Shown here piece after piece: positions 53,056 to 62,437 of a stretch of 64,000 nucleotides of DNA. How positions within the stretch are numbered: the stretch's first letter is position 1; every line of letters starts with the position of its first letter. Made by a program: the position numbers and the translations under genes. The stretch spans positions 124,001-188,000 of the forward strand of contig CAVRYJ010000006.1 of NCBI GenBank assembly GCA_963725425.1, given 5' to 3'. Source of the DNA: Clostridium_I sp963725425 (GTDB lineage: Bacteria; Bacillota; Clostridia; Clostridiales; Clostridiaceae). The notes under the pieces are model-generated. The model made no database searches and was not told the DNA's origin. It was given only the letters and a program-made list of their open reading frames with translations.

Positions 53056-53753
53056 ATGAACAATGATTGTTTAAATGAATTACAAAAGAAACTAACAGTA
53101 AATTTTGAAAATAACCAACTGCTTATAACAGCTATTACCCATAGTTCATATGCAAATCAAAAGAAAAATGTAAAATACAATGAAAGATTAGAATTTTTGG
53201 GCGATGCAGTTCTACAAATTGTTATTTCAGAATATTTATTTTTAAATTATAAGGATAAGTCAGAAGGAGAACTTTCAAAAAAAGATCCCTTATAGTGTGC
53301 GAAAATTCATTGTTTAAAGTGGCAAAAGGGTGGGACCTTGGTAATTATATTTTAATGAGCAATGGTGAAGAGATTACAGGAGGAAGAACTAGAATTTCCA
53401 TATTGTCAGATTGCGTTGAAGCAATTATAGCTGCAATATATCTTGATAAAGGAATTAACACTTCGAAAAATTTCATACTGAAAAATTTCAGTAGAATAAT
53501 AGAAAGTGCAATGAAGGATCAAATTATTTTGGATTATAAAACTAAACTCCAAGAGGTTCTCCAGAAAAAAGGAGAAGTTGATATACAGTATAATCTAATT
53601 AAATTTGAAGGACCACCTCACAGAAGAAAATTTTATATTTCAGTGATTTATCATGGAGAGACTCATGGAACTGGTAGTGGATATAGTAAAAAAGAGGCAG
53701 AACAGGATGCAGCTCAAACTTCACTTATGAAAATGGATGATATTTATGAGTAA
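53056..53753 (+). pseudogene. rnc: Ribonuclease III (frameshifted)
   Basis: The double-strand-specific RNase that matures rRNA. The signature ERLEFLGDAVLQIVISEYLF (20 residues) is intact. The frame breaks at the A7 run 53277-53283; one more A gives SKKRSLIVCENSLFKVAKGW (20 residues). The catalytic DCVEAIIAAIYLD (second acidic pair) and the C-terminal double-stranded RNA-binding domain (DYKTKLQEVLQKKG onward) follow without a problem. Restored length about 232 residues. The TAA overlaps the next gene by eight bases. The gene normally stands beside smc, as here. Confidence 0.88.
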
Positions 53754-54825
53754 AGAACATTATATTATACCAATATTTGTACCTCACGAAGGCTGTCCAC
53801 ACAATTGTGTATTTTGTAATCAAAATGCCATCACTGGCAGTGAAAATAAAGTGGATGGTGATTTTGTAAAAAAAACAGTAGATAATTATTTAAAAACTAT
53901 AGGAAATACGAGGGCTACAATCGAAGTTTCATTTTTCGGAGGAACTTTTACTGCTATAGATATAAAAAAGCAAAATGAATTGCTTACCGTTGCTAAAGAA
54001 TATAAGAATTTAGGTAAAATCAAATTTATAAGATTGTCTACAAGACCAGATTATATAGATGATAATATATTGAACAATTTAAAGAAGTTTGGTGTAGACA
54101 TAATAGAACTTGGTGTTCAATCATTAAGCAGTCATGTGTTAATTATGTCAGGCAGGGGGCACACAGTGCAAGATGTCTATGATGCGTCAGAAAAGATAAA
54201 ACAATATGGATTTATCCTGGGGCATCAAATCATGCCTGGTCTTCCAGGAGATGACTATAAAAAGGATATAATCACTGTTAATAAGGTTATTGAGATTAGA
54301 CCTGATATATGCCGAATCTATCCTTCACTGGTGATAAAAAATACTCCTATGGAGCAAATGTATCTAAAGGGCATGTATAAGCCTTATAGCTTAGATAAGG
54401 CAGTAAATATTAGTAAAGAATTGGTGGGAAGACTTCAAGCTGAGAATATAAAGGTTATACGAGTAGGACTTCAACCTACAGAGGAAATAAATATAGGGAA
54501 AGAATTGGTTGCAGGTCCTTTTCATCCAGCTTTTAATGAACTAGTTATGGGAAGTATGTATAGGGATATTGTGGGTGAAAATATACCAAGTGATTATAAA
54601 GGACATGTTGTACTAGAAATTAATAGCAAAGAAATATCAAAGTTGTATGCTAATAAAAAATACTTTTTTAATAAATTGAAAGACAATTATAAAAAATGTG
54701 ATTTTAAGGTTGTCCAGAACAATTCCATTGATCGAGGTCATTTAGTAATTAATTTAGATAATGATAGAAAATTTTTGTCATTGCAAAAGTATTTACAATC
54801 AAGGTACAAAAGAAGAAATAAATAA
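53746..54825 (+). CDS. Elp3-like radical SAM protein
   Basis: A 359-residue radical SAM protein related to archaeal/eukaryotic Elp3 and to the TIGR01212-type family. The iron-sulfur motif reads GCPHNCVFCNQNAITG. SFFGGTFTAID and IELGVQSLSSHVL follow as expected, with GHQIMPGLPGDD. It lacks the acetyltransferase domain of true Elp3, so the reaction is uncertain; tRNA modification is plausible. ATG 53746 was chosen inside the end of rnc; a second ATG at 53737 is possible. Located between rnc and smc as in many clostridia. Confidence 0.85.
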   Translation: MSKEHYIIPIFVPHEGCPHNCVFCNQNAITGSENKVDGDFVKKTVDNYLKTIGNTRATIEVSFFGGTFTAIDIKKQNELLTVAKEYKNLGKIKFIRLSTRPDYIDDNILNNLKKFGVDIIELGVQSLSSHVLIMSGRGHTVQDVYDASEKIKQYGFILGHQIMPGLPGDDYKKDIITVNKVIEIRPDICRIYPSLVIKNTPMEQMYLKGMYKPYSLDKAVNISKELVGRLQAENIKVIRVGLQPTEEINIGKELVAGPFHPAFNELVMGSMYRDIVGENIPSDYKGHVVLEINSKEISKLYANKKYFFNKLKDNYKKCDFKVVQNNSIDRGHLVINLDNDRKFLSLQKYLQSRYKRRNK

Positions 54826-54865
54826 GAAAAATAGAATTATTTAAGAAACGATTCAGGAGGGTAAG

Positions 54866-54964
54866 ATGAAAAATGATAGTAGAAAAAAATTCTTGAGAAT
54901 TGTTATAATTATTATATCATTCATATTTATTATGACTACGATTATGCAGTTTATAAACATTTAA
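54866..54964 (+). CDS. Small single-helix membrane peptide before smc
   Basis: A 32-residue peptide beginning MKNDSRKKFLR, followed by one strongly hydrophobic helix (IVIIIISFIFIMTTIMQF, 18 residues). The AGGAGGG site has ideal spacing to ATG 54866. Charged basic residues before the helix predict the N-terminus inside. No family is recognised. Expression depends only on the quality of the binding site and the clear gap between neighbours. It might be a leader peptide or a real small protein. Confidence 0.55.
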   Translation: MKNDSRKKFLRIVIIIISFIFIMTTIMQFINI

Positions 54965-55045
54965 ATTAATCTAGAATTATCTCACTACTTGCATAGGTGA
55001 GAGTATTACAGATGCTAGCGAATATATAAGTGGGAGAGTGTTCTT

Positions 55046-58000
55046 ATGTTTTTAAAGGCAATAGAAATCAGAGGATTTAAATCTTTTGCAGATAAAACAA
55101 AATTGGATTTTAAAAAGGGAATTACGGCTGTGGTAGGTCCTAATGGAAGTGGTAAAAGTAATATTTCTGATGCTGTAAAATGGGTGCTTGGTGAGCAAAG
55201 CGTAAAAAGCCTTAGAGGCGGTAAAATGGAAGACATTATTTTTGCAGGTACTCAATTTAGAAAGCCAGTTGGACTTGCCCAAGTAATGCTTACATTGGAC
55301 AATTATGATGGTTCTATCCCAGTGGATTATAATGATGTAACCATAGGAAGAAGACTATATCGTTCAGGGGAAAGTGAATATTATATTAACAATACTAGAT
55401 GCAGATTGAAGGATGTACAAGAAATGTTCATGGATACCGGTATAGGTAAAGAAGGTTACTCAATTATCGGTCAAGGTAAAATTGAGGCTGTGCTTAGTGG
55501 TAAACCAGAAGAAAGAAGAGGACTTTTAGAAGAAGCAGCGGGAATAGTTAAATTCAAGACAAGAAAAGAAGATGCAGAAAAAAAATTACAAAATACTGAT
55601 GAAAATCTTACTAGAATAAATGATATCATAGGTACTTATGAAGATCGTCTTGAACCCTTAAAAAATGAAAGTGAAAAGGCAAAATTATTTATAGAACTCT
55701 CTTCCAAACTAAAAGAAAATGAAATAACTCTTATTGTTAACTCATCTGAAAACTATAAAATAAAAATTAATAGCATTTTGAAGGTTATCGAAAATTTAAA
55801 TATTGAAATAGATGGACTTCTTAATCAAAAGGATAAAGATGTTGAAAATCTAAAGAGTTTTAATGAATCCTTAAACAAGCTAGAAAAACACTATGAAGAA
55901 CAGAAGAAAAAATACTATGAAAACAAATCTCAGCATCAGAATATTACAGCTGATAATGGGTTAATGAAAGAAAAAATACAAAATTCCGCTAGATTAATTG
56001 CTAAGGCTAAGAGAGAACTGGAAGAAATTAATGAAAAACGAATTAGATTTTCACAGGACAAGCAAGACAATGTACTTAAGCTTGAAAAGTTAGAGTGGAA
56101 ATTAAAAGAAATCAATGAATATATTGACGATATTGTTAGTAGTATAAATATTTCAGAAACTGAAAAAGCAAAAAATCAGTCATTTATAAATAATTATAAA
56201 AATGATCAATTTGATGCATTAGGTGCAATCTCAGATGCTAAAAATTTTATAATTCTTGTTAAAAAAGATATTGAAAATCATGAATTAAATATTACACAAA
56301 TTAAAGAAGCATGTGATAGTTATTTAAATGCCATTAAAATAAACGAAAATACAAAAATTGCTTTGGAAAAAGACATAGATAGCATAAAAGAAAAAATTAA
56401 TACATACCAAAGTAGCATTATGGAAAATAAAAGAGAAATTATTAAAATTAATAAAACTTTTAGTACTAATGGGGAACATCTAAAAATTAAAAATGCTGAG
56501 CTAAATAAGTTTGAGGCCAATAGAAATATGCTAGTAAATTTAGATGCTCAATACGAGGGATACAATAAATCTGTTAAAAACCTAATGATTAACATAAAAA
56601 ATGGGCAAATAGCCAGCGCTGAGGGAAATTGTCACGTGTTAGGGGAAATAATAAGTGTAAATCAAGGACTAGAGCTTGCCATAGAAACAGCTCTTGGGGG
56701 AGCTATTTCAAATATAATTACTGAGGATGAAATTTTAGCGAAAAAACTTATAAGTTTTTTAAAACAAAAAAAATTAGGTAGAGCTACTTTTTTGCCATTA
56801 AATATTTTGAAAAATAGAAAGCTTGGACTGAATAGTAATATAATTAATACACCTGGTTTCATTGGAATAGCCAGCGAACTTTTATCCTATGATAAGCATT
56901 TTACATCTGCAATAGAACATATTCTGGGAAGAACGGTTATTGCAAAAGATATGGATAGTGCTCTTGTAATTGCAAGGCAATCTAATTTTAGTTTTAAAAT
57001 TGTAACAACAGGGGCAGATGTTGTTAATGCTGGAGGCGCTTTGAGTGGAGGAAGTGTATACAGTAAAAATTTGAACATAATAGGAAGGAAAAGAGAGATT
57101 GGTGAGCTGAAAAGCAAAATTCAAGGATTAGAAATTGAGATAGATAAGCTTATGATTGCAAATAGACAATACATGTCAAAGTTAAAGACTATTGATGGCA
57201 AAAATTTAAACTTAGTGGATTCAGTCCATTCAGAAAATATTGAAATAACTAAAATTGAAGGTAAAATTGTTGCAATCAAATCAGAAAGTGTAAAACTTAG
57301 CAATAATTATAAAGTATCAATGAATGAAATCTCTGTTATTAACAACAAATTCAATGAAGCATCAAAGAATTTGACTGAAGAAGAAAAAAAAATAGAAGAA
57401 TTAACTGAAAAAGAAGTGAAATTATCCAATCATATTGAGCAGCTAGATAAAAATTTGAGTGACAATGATAGCAGTATGGTTGACTTAAATACTAAATTAA
57501 CTTCAGCGAAAATTGAAAAAGCAAAATTTGATGAGATATTAACAGGCAAAATTAGAGATGTGGGAAGAATTTCTAAGGAGCTAGAAGATATAAGTAATAA
57601 AACTAATCAGTTAACCATAGAAATTGAAACTGAAAAAAATAATACAAATAGTTATATAGAAAAGATAAATTTAAATGCAAATAAAATAAATGAAATTAAG
57701 CAAATTTTGGGCAGTATGGATAAAATATTTGAAAGCAGTGACATTGAAAAAATTGAACTTAAAAATAAACATTTAGCTACAAATGACAAACTTGAGGAAC
57801 TTAGCCTAATTGTTAATAGTAAAGAGGAAGAAAAACATAGGCAAGAGCTAAGTTTAACTAAAATTGAGACAGAAAATGAAGTATTAATTGATAAGCTTAA
57901 CATGGAATACAAACTAACCCTTGCAGAAGCACTAGATTATAAGAATAAAGTTATTGATTCAGCTATAATAAAGAGTATAATTGAAGATTGTAAAAGAGAT

Positions 58001-58612
58001 ATTTCAGGATTAGGTAATGTAAATGTATCCGCAGTAGAGGAATATAAAGAGGTAAGTGAAAAGTATGAATTTATGAGTAGTCAAAGGGACGATTTAGTAA
58101 ATTCCAAGGAAGAAATCATTAGTGTGATAAATGATATGACTATAGAAATGAGAAGAGTGTTCACTACTAATTTTGAAAAGATAAGGGAAAATTTTAACCA
58201 AACTTTTAGAGAACTTTTTAAAGGTGGATATGCTGATTTAATACTTTCAGGAGATGACGTGCTATCTGCTAACATAGAAATCAATGTAGAACCACCAGGG
58301 AAAAAATTGCAAAACATAAGCCTTATGTCAGGTGGAGAGAAGGGACTTTCTGCTATTGCATTACTATTTGCAATATTAAAGATGAAACCTACGCCATTTT
58401 GCATATTAGACGAAATAGAGGCAGCACTTGATGATGCTAATGTAACTAGATATGCAGAATTTCTTAAAAAGTTTTCAGAAAATATACAATTCATAGTAAT
58501 AACTCATAGAAAGGGAACAATGGAAGCAAGTGACGTTCTATATGGAGTAACAATGGAAGAAAAAGGTATATCAAAAATTGTATCTGTAGATTTAACAAGT
58601 GAAGTAGTTTAA
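55046..58612 (+). CDS. smc: Chromosome segregation protein SMC
   Basis: The structural-maintenance-of-chromosomes ATPase that folds and separates chromosomes with ScpA and ScpB (not in this window). The Walker A motif is VVGPNGSGKSN near residue 32. Two long coiled-coil arms (about 170-500 and 670-1000) flank a hinge (about 510-660) with VLGEIISVNQGLELAIETAL (20 residues). The C-terminal head has the signature LMSGGEKGLSAIAL and Walker B in PFCILDEIEAALDDANV. Length 1188 residues, normal. The start follows GGGAGAG. It is co-oriented with ftsY. Confidence 0.97.
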   Translation: MFLKAIEIRGFKSFADKTKLDFKKGITAVVGPNGSGKSNISDAVKWVLGEQSVKSLRGGKMEDIIFAGTQFRKPVGLAQVMLTLDNYDGSIPVDYNDVTIGRRLYRSGESEYYINNTRCRLKDVQEMFMDTGIGKEGYSIIGQGKIEAVLSGKPEERRGLLEEAAGIVKFKTRKEDAEKKLQNTDENLTRINDIIGTYEDRLEPLKNESEKAKLFIELSSKLKENEITLIVNSSENYKIKINSILKVIENLNIEIDGLLNQKDKDVENLKSFNESLNKLEKHYEEQKKKYYENKSQHQNITADNGLMKEKIQNSARLIAKAKRELEEINEKRIRFSQDKQDNVLKLEKLEWKLKEINEYIDDIVSSINISETEKAKNQSFINNYKNDQFDALGAISDAKNFIILVKKDIENHELNITQIKEACDSYLNAIKINENTKIALEKDIDSIKEKINTYQSSIMENKREIIKINKTFSTNGEHLKIKNAELNKFEANRNMLVNLDAQYEGYNKSVKNLMINIKNGQIASAEGNCHVLGEIISVNQGLELAIETALGGAISNIITEDEILAKKLISFLKQKKLGRATFLPLNILKNRKLGLNSNIINTPGFIGIASELLSYDKHFTSAIEHILGRTVIAKDMDSALVIARQSNFSFKIVTTGADVVNAGGALSGGSVYSKNLNIIGRKREIGELKSKIQGLEIEIDKLMIANRQYMSKLKTIDGKNLNLVDSVHSENIEITKIEGKIVAIKSESVKLSNNYKVSMNEISVINNKFNEASKNLTEEEKKIEELTEKEVKLSNHIEQLDKNLSDNDSSMVDLNTKLTSAKIEKAKFDEILTGKIRDVGRISKELEDISNKTNQLTIEIETEKNNTNSYIEKINLNANKINEIKQILGSMDKIFESSDIEKIELKNKHLATNDKLEELSLIVNSKEEEKHRQELSLTKIETENEVLIDKLNMEYKLTLAEALDYKNKVIDSAIIKSIIEDCKRDISGLGNVNVSAVEEYKEVSEKYEFMSSQRDDLVNSKEEIISVINDMTIEMRRVFTTNFEKIRENFNQTFRELFKGGYADLILSGDDVLSANIEINVEPPGKKLQNISLMSGGEKGLSAIALLFAILKMKPTPFCILDEIEAALDDANVTRYAEFLKKFSENIQFIVITHRKGTMEASDVLYGVTMEEKGISKIVSVDLTSEVV

Positions 58613-58636
58613 TAATTATATGCTAGGGGGAAAAAT

Positions 58637-59547
58637 ATGTTTGGTGGTTTTTTGACAAATTAAAAACTGGTCTTTCAAAAACAAAAACTAATTTTACAGA
58701 CAGGATCACAGAAATTCTAAATGGTACCGTATCAATTGATGAGGACATGTATGAAGAATTAGAGGAAATACTTATTACAGCTGACATTGGAGTTGAAACA
58801 TCCATCTACATAATCGATGAACTAAGAGTTAAAATAAGAGAAGAAAAAGTTAAAGACCCAGGTGAGGTAATGGACTGTTTAAAAAAGGTGATTATAGATA
58901 TTTTAGGTGACTATAAAGGTACAGTAACACCTTCGTCTATTCCTGAAACTATATTGGTTATTGGGGTGAATGGGGTTGGAAAAACCACATCTATAGGTAA
59001 AATTGCTGCAAAATTAAAAAGCGAAGACTACAATGTTATTATAGCTGCTGCAGATACCTTTAGAGCCGCGGCTATAGATCAATTAGAAGTTTGGACCAAT
59101 AGGGCTGGGGTTAAGCTTATAAAACACCAAGAAGGATCAGATCCAGCTGCAGTAGTATTCGATGCTATTCAAGCTTCTAAAGCAAGAAAAGCCGATGTGC
59201 TTATTTGTGATACAGCAGGAAGACTTCATAATAAAAAGAATCTAATGAATGAATTAGAAAAAATTAATAGGGTAATTAATAGGGAGTTCTCTGAATCCTC
59301 TAGAAAAACTTTTTTAGTTTTAGATGCAACTACTGGTCAAAATGCAGTTATCCAAGCAAAACAGTTTATGGAAGTATGCAAAGTAGATGGAATTATACTC
59401 ACTAAATTAGATGGTACAGCTAAAGGTGGAGTTGTTATTTCCATAAAGCATTTACTAAATATACCTGTAGAACTTATTGGTGTTGGAGAGCAAATCGATG
59501 ATCTTCAAGAATTCGATGCCCATGAATTTGTAGAAGCATTGTTTTAG
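58637..59547 (+). pseudogene. ftsY: Signal recognition particle receptor FtsY (frameshifted)
   Basis: The membrane receptor for Ffh. It starts MFGGFF at 58637 after GGGGGAAA. The T6 run 58648-58653 is one T short; with seven the protein continues as DKLKTGLSKTKTNFTDRITE (20 residues) and then to the stop at 59547. The G domain is intact: VNGVGKTTSIGKIAAKLK, DTFRAAA, DTAGRLHNK and TKLDGTAKGG. The restored protein is about 304 residues and lacks the acidic A domain, usual in Firmicutes. The break is at the very start, so a truncated product from ATG 58747 would lack the N-terminal helix. Confidence 0.87.
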
Positions 59548-59587
59548 AAAATATACGTTGCATTTTGCTTTTTTACATATATAAAAT

Positions 59588-59627
59588 AAAGGTGTTAAGT
59601 AAAAGTACTTGACACCTTTATCTTTTT
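59588..59627 (+). terminator. Terminator after ftsY
   Basis: A 14-bp stem, AAAGGTGTTAAGTA (59588-59601) with TACTTGACACCTTT (59606-59619), one G-U pair, loop AAAG, followed by ATCTTTTTT. It separates smc-ftsY from ylxM-ffh. Confidence 0.85.
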
Positions 59628-59653
59628 TGATATTATAGGTTTGTGAGTTGGTG

Positions 59654-60004
59654 ATGGAAGTGGATAATAGAGTTCAAATTTCTTTACTTTTAGATTTATA
59701 TGGTAAATTATTAACTGACAAGCAGCAAAATACTATGAACCTATATTTTAATGAGGACTTATCCTTAGCTGAAATATCAGAAATTCATAATATAAGTAGG
59801 CAGGCAACTTATGATATAATAAATAAATGTCAAAAAACATTATTGCAATATGATAGTAAACTTAAATTAATGGATAAAGAAAGCTTTACTTTAAAAATTA
59901 AAATAAGTATTAAAGATAAACTAATGGATTTAAAAAAAGGAATATCCTCACAACGGGAATTAAATATTATAGACAATGTAATGGAAGATATAGAAAAAAT
60001 CTAA
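59654..60004 (+). CDS. ylxM: SRP-associated DNA-binding protein YlxM
   Basis: A helix-turn-helix protein of the UPF0122 (YlxM) family. The N-terminal half holds LLTDKQQNTMNLYFNEDLSL (20 residues) and the helix-turn-helix AEISEIHNISRQATYDIINK (20 residues). In streptococci YlxM binds Ffh and the SRP RNA. The position just before ffh is fixed across Firmicutes. The start is uncertain: ATG 59654 was taken, though GTG 59651 and GTG 59660 are close; the ribosome binding site is weak. Length 116 residues. Confidence 0.9.
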   Translation: MEVDNRVQISLLLDLYGKLLTDKQQNTMNLYFNEDLSLAEISEIHNISRQATYDIINKCQKTLLQYDSKLKLMDKESFTLKIKISIKDKLMDLKKGISSQRELNIIDNVMEDIEKI

Positions 60005-60032
60005 TATTACTTAGTTGTATAGGAGGTTTGTC

Positions 60033-61373
60033 ATGGCTTTTGAAGGATTAACATCTAAGCTTCAAGAAACTTTAAAAAAGCTTAGAGGCAAAGGGAAACT
60101 CTCGGAAAATGACATAAAAGATGCTATGAGGGAAGTAAAAAGAGCCCTTTTGGAGGCAGATGTAAATTTCAAAATAGTTAAGGATTTTATTAAAAAGACA
60201 AGTGAAAAATGTCTTGGTGAAGGAGTTATGAAAAGCTTAACTCCAGGGCAGATGGTTGTAAAGATAGTTAATGAACAGCTTACAGAATTAATGGGTACTT
60301 CTGAAAGTAAGTTGAATTATAGTGATACTGGCACTACTGTTATAATGCTTGCTGGACTTCAAGGTGCCGGTAAGACAACAATGTGTGGAAAACTTGCTTT
60401 AGCACTTAAAAAGAAAAACAAAAAACCACTACTTGTAGCCTGTGATGTTTACAGACCAGCAGCTATAAAGCAATTGACAGTTGTAGGTAAGTCTATAGAT
60501 GTACCTGTATTTTCAATGGGTGACAAGGTAAATCCAGTAGATATTTCAAAAGCTGCTGTTGAATATGCTAAGAATAATGATTGTAATGTAGTTATAATCG
60601 ATACTGCAGGAAGACTTCACATAGATGAAGAACTTATGGGTGAACTTAAAAACATAAAGGAAGAGTTAAATCCAAATGAAATTTTGTTAGTGGTTGACTC
60701 CATGACGGGACAGGATGCTGTAAATGTGGCAGAAACCTTTAATGCCGCACTTGATATAACCGGTGTTATACTTACCAAACTTGATGGTGATACAAGAGGT
60801 GGTGCTGCACTTTCAATAAGGGCAATGACTGGAAAATCAATAAAATTTGCCGGTATGGGTGAAAAGATGAATGAACTTGAAGTTTTTCATCCAGATAGAA
60901 TGGCATCAAGAATTCTTGGTATGGGCGATGTTTTAAGTTTAATTGAGAAAGCTCAAGGCGCAATCAATGAAGATGAAGCAAAAGAACTCGGCGAAAAAAT
61001 GATGAGTCAAGGCATGAATTTTGAAGATTATTTAAACATGATGAAACAAATGAAAAAGCTAGGACCAATCGGGAAGCTTTTAGAGATGGTTCCAGGTATG
61101 AACAATAAAATGCTTGAAGGCGCAGATTTAGGTCAAGTTGAGAAGGAAAGTAAAAAAACTGAATCTATGATTTATTCTATGACGTTAAAAGAACGAAGAA
61201 ATCCTCAGCTTATAACTGCTTCTTCTTCTAGGAAAAAGAGAATTGCTTTGGGTTCTGGTACTTCAATACAAGATATTAACAAACTTATTAAAATGATGGA
61301 TATGATGAAGAAACAGATGAAAAACATGAAAAATATGTCTAAAAAAGGCATGATGGGCAAATTTCCATTTTAA
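60033..61373 (+). CDS. ffh: Signal recognition particle protein Ffh
   Basis: The GTPase subunit of SRP, which with 4.5S-type RNA targets membrane proteins. The NG domain has LAGLQGAGKTTMCGKLALAL (20 residues), DTAGRLHIDEEL and LTKLDGDTRGGAAL. The C-terminal M domain is rich in Met (MKQMKKLGPIGKLLEMVPGM, 20 residues) and ends in KGMMGKFPF. ATG 60033 follows AGGAGGT; an upstream TTG at 60015 has no site. Length 446 residues. ylxM precedes it by 28 bases. Confidence 0.96.
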   Translation: MAFEGLTSKLQETLKKLRGKGKLSENDIKDAMREVKRALLEADVNFKIVKDFIKKTSEKCLGEGVMKSLTPGQMVVKIVNEQLTELMGTSESKLNYSDTGTTVIMLAGLQGAGKTTMCGKLALALKKKNKKPLLVACDVYRPAAIKQLTVVGKSIDVPVFSMGDKVNPVDISKAAVEYAKNNDCNVVIIDTAGRLHIDEELMGELKNIKEELNPNEILLVVDSMTGQDAVNVAETFNAALDITGVILTKLDGDTRGGAALSIRAMTGKSIKFAGMGEKMNELEVFHPDRMASRILGMGDVLSLIEKAQGAINEDEAKELGEKMMSQGMNFEDYLNMMKQMKKLGPIGKLLEMVPGMNNKMLEGADLGQVEKESKKTESMIYSMTLKERRNPQLITASSSRKKRIALGSGTSIQDINKLIKMMDMMKKQMKNMKNMSKKGMMGKFPF

Positions 61374-61410
61374 TTTTGAAATATAATATCCTTTGAAGGA
61401 GGTGATTTAC

Positions 61411-61656
61411 ATGGCAGTTAAGATAAGACTAAAAAGAATGGGTGCTAAGAAAGCCCCATTTTATAGAATCGTTGTTGCAGATTCAAGAAGTCCAAGAGAC
61501 GGAAGATTTATCGAAGAAATTGGTTATTACAATCCACTTACAAATCCTTTAACAGTAAAAGTTGATACTGAAAAAGCAGAGAAATGGATGAAAAATGGTG
61601 CTCAACCAACAGATACAGTTAAAAAGCTTTTCCTTAAAAGTGGAATGGTTAAATAA
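61411..61656 (+). CDS. rpsP: Ribosomal protein S16
   Basis: An 81-residue small-subunit protein. The N-terminus MAVKIRLKRMGAKKAPFYRI (20 residues) and RSPRDGRFIEEIGYYNP are typical. ATG 61411 follows GGAGGTG; a longer frame from 61393 is unlikely. It begins the conserved run rpsP-khpA-rimM-trmD-rplS. Confidence 0.96.
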   Translation: MAVKIRLKRMGAKKAPFYRIVVADSRSPRDGRFIEEIGYYNPLTNPLTVKVDTEKAEKWMKNGAQPTDTVKKLFLKSGMVK

Positions 61657-61674
61657 TTACTGGGGGTGTTTATC

Positions 61675-61902
61675 ATAAAACAACTATTGGAGACAATTGT
61701 AAAGGCGTTAGTTGATAACCCAGAGATGGTAAAAGTAAATGAAATTCCTGGTGAGGCTTCTATAATTCTTGAATTAAGGGTTGCATCAGAGGATATGGGC
61801 AAAGTTATTGGTAAACAGGGAAGGATAGCTAAGGCTATTAGAACTGTTGTTAAGGCAGCAGCTGTTAAAGAAAATAAAAGAGTTGTTGTAGAGATTATAT
61901 AA
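61675..61902 (+). CDS. khpA: KH-domain RNA-binding protein KhpA (YlqC), apparent AUA start
   Basis: A small RNA chaperone of about 75 residues. The KH-type GxxG loop lies in VIGKQGRIAKAIRTVVKAAA (20 residues). In relatives the protein begins at Met followed by a KxLxExIxKALVDNP pattern. Here that pattern follows ATA (61675-61677), with GGGGGTG six bases upstream as the ribosome binding site. An in-frame GTG at 61666 lies within that same site and has none of its own, so AUA is the better reading, though GTG cannot be excluded. The protein pairs with KhpB, encoded elsewhere. Confidence 0.8.
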   Translation: MKQLLETIVKALVDNPEMVKVNEIPGEASIILELRVASEDMGKVIGKQGRIAKAIRTVVKAAAVKENKRVVVEII

Positions 61903-61948
61903 GAGTTAGGCTAGCCTAGCTCTTTATTTTATAACGAGGTGAAATAAT

Positions 61949-62437
61949 ATGAGAGAATTTCTTGCAGTTGGTCAGATTATAAATACACATGGAATTAAAG
62001 GGGAAGTTAAAGTTTATCCTTTAACGGATGATACAAGACGATTTAGAAAACTAGATATAATTTATATAGATGGAATTGAAAGAAAAGTATCCTGGTGTAA
62101 ACTTCAACCAGATAAGATTATTTTAAAAATAGAAGGTATTGAAACACCAGAAGAGGCTTATAAGTTCAGAGATAAATACATTGAAATTAAGAGAGATAAT
62201 GCAGTGAAGCTAGAAAATGGAAGATATTTTGTTGCAGATATTATTGGTTCTAAAGTAATAGATGAGAACAATAAAGAAATAGGAAATGTATTTGACGTAA
62301 TATTTACAGGAAGCAATGAAGTATATTGGGTAAAAGGAAAAGAAGAACTTCTTGTTCCAGCACTAAAATCTGTTATAGTAAAAATGGATATGGAAAACAA
62401 ATTAATTACAATAAAACCGGTAGATGTATGGAACTAA
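61949..62437 (+). CDS. rimM: Ribosome maturation factor RimM
   Basis: A 30S assembly factor that binds S19. The N-terminal half has VGQIINTHGIKGEVKVYPLT (20 residues), and the PRC-barrel follows (RYFVADIIGSKVIDENNKEI, 20 residues, then VLVPALKSVI-like LLVPALKSVIVKMD). Length 162 residues. ATG 61949 follows ACGAGGTG. Its stop overlaps trmD by ten bases. Confidence 0.95.
   Translation: MREFLAVGQIINTHGIKGEVKVYPLTDDTRRFRKLDIIYIDGIERKVSWCKLQPDKIILKIEGIETPEEAYKFRDKYIEIKRDNAVKLENGRYFVADIIGSKVIDENNKEIGNVFDVIFTGSNEVYWVKGKEELLVPALKSVIVKMDMENKLITIKPVDVWN

Noticed and set aside
62326..62427. N-terminal extension of trmD inside rimM
   Set aside because: The extension reads Lys/Arg/Ser-rich low complexity, overlaps rimM by 100 bases and has no support in the family; ATG 62428 gives the normal N-terminus.
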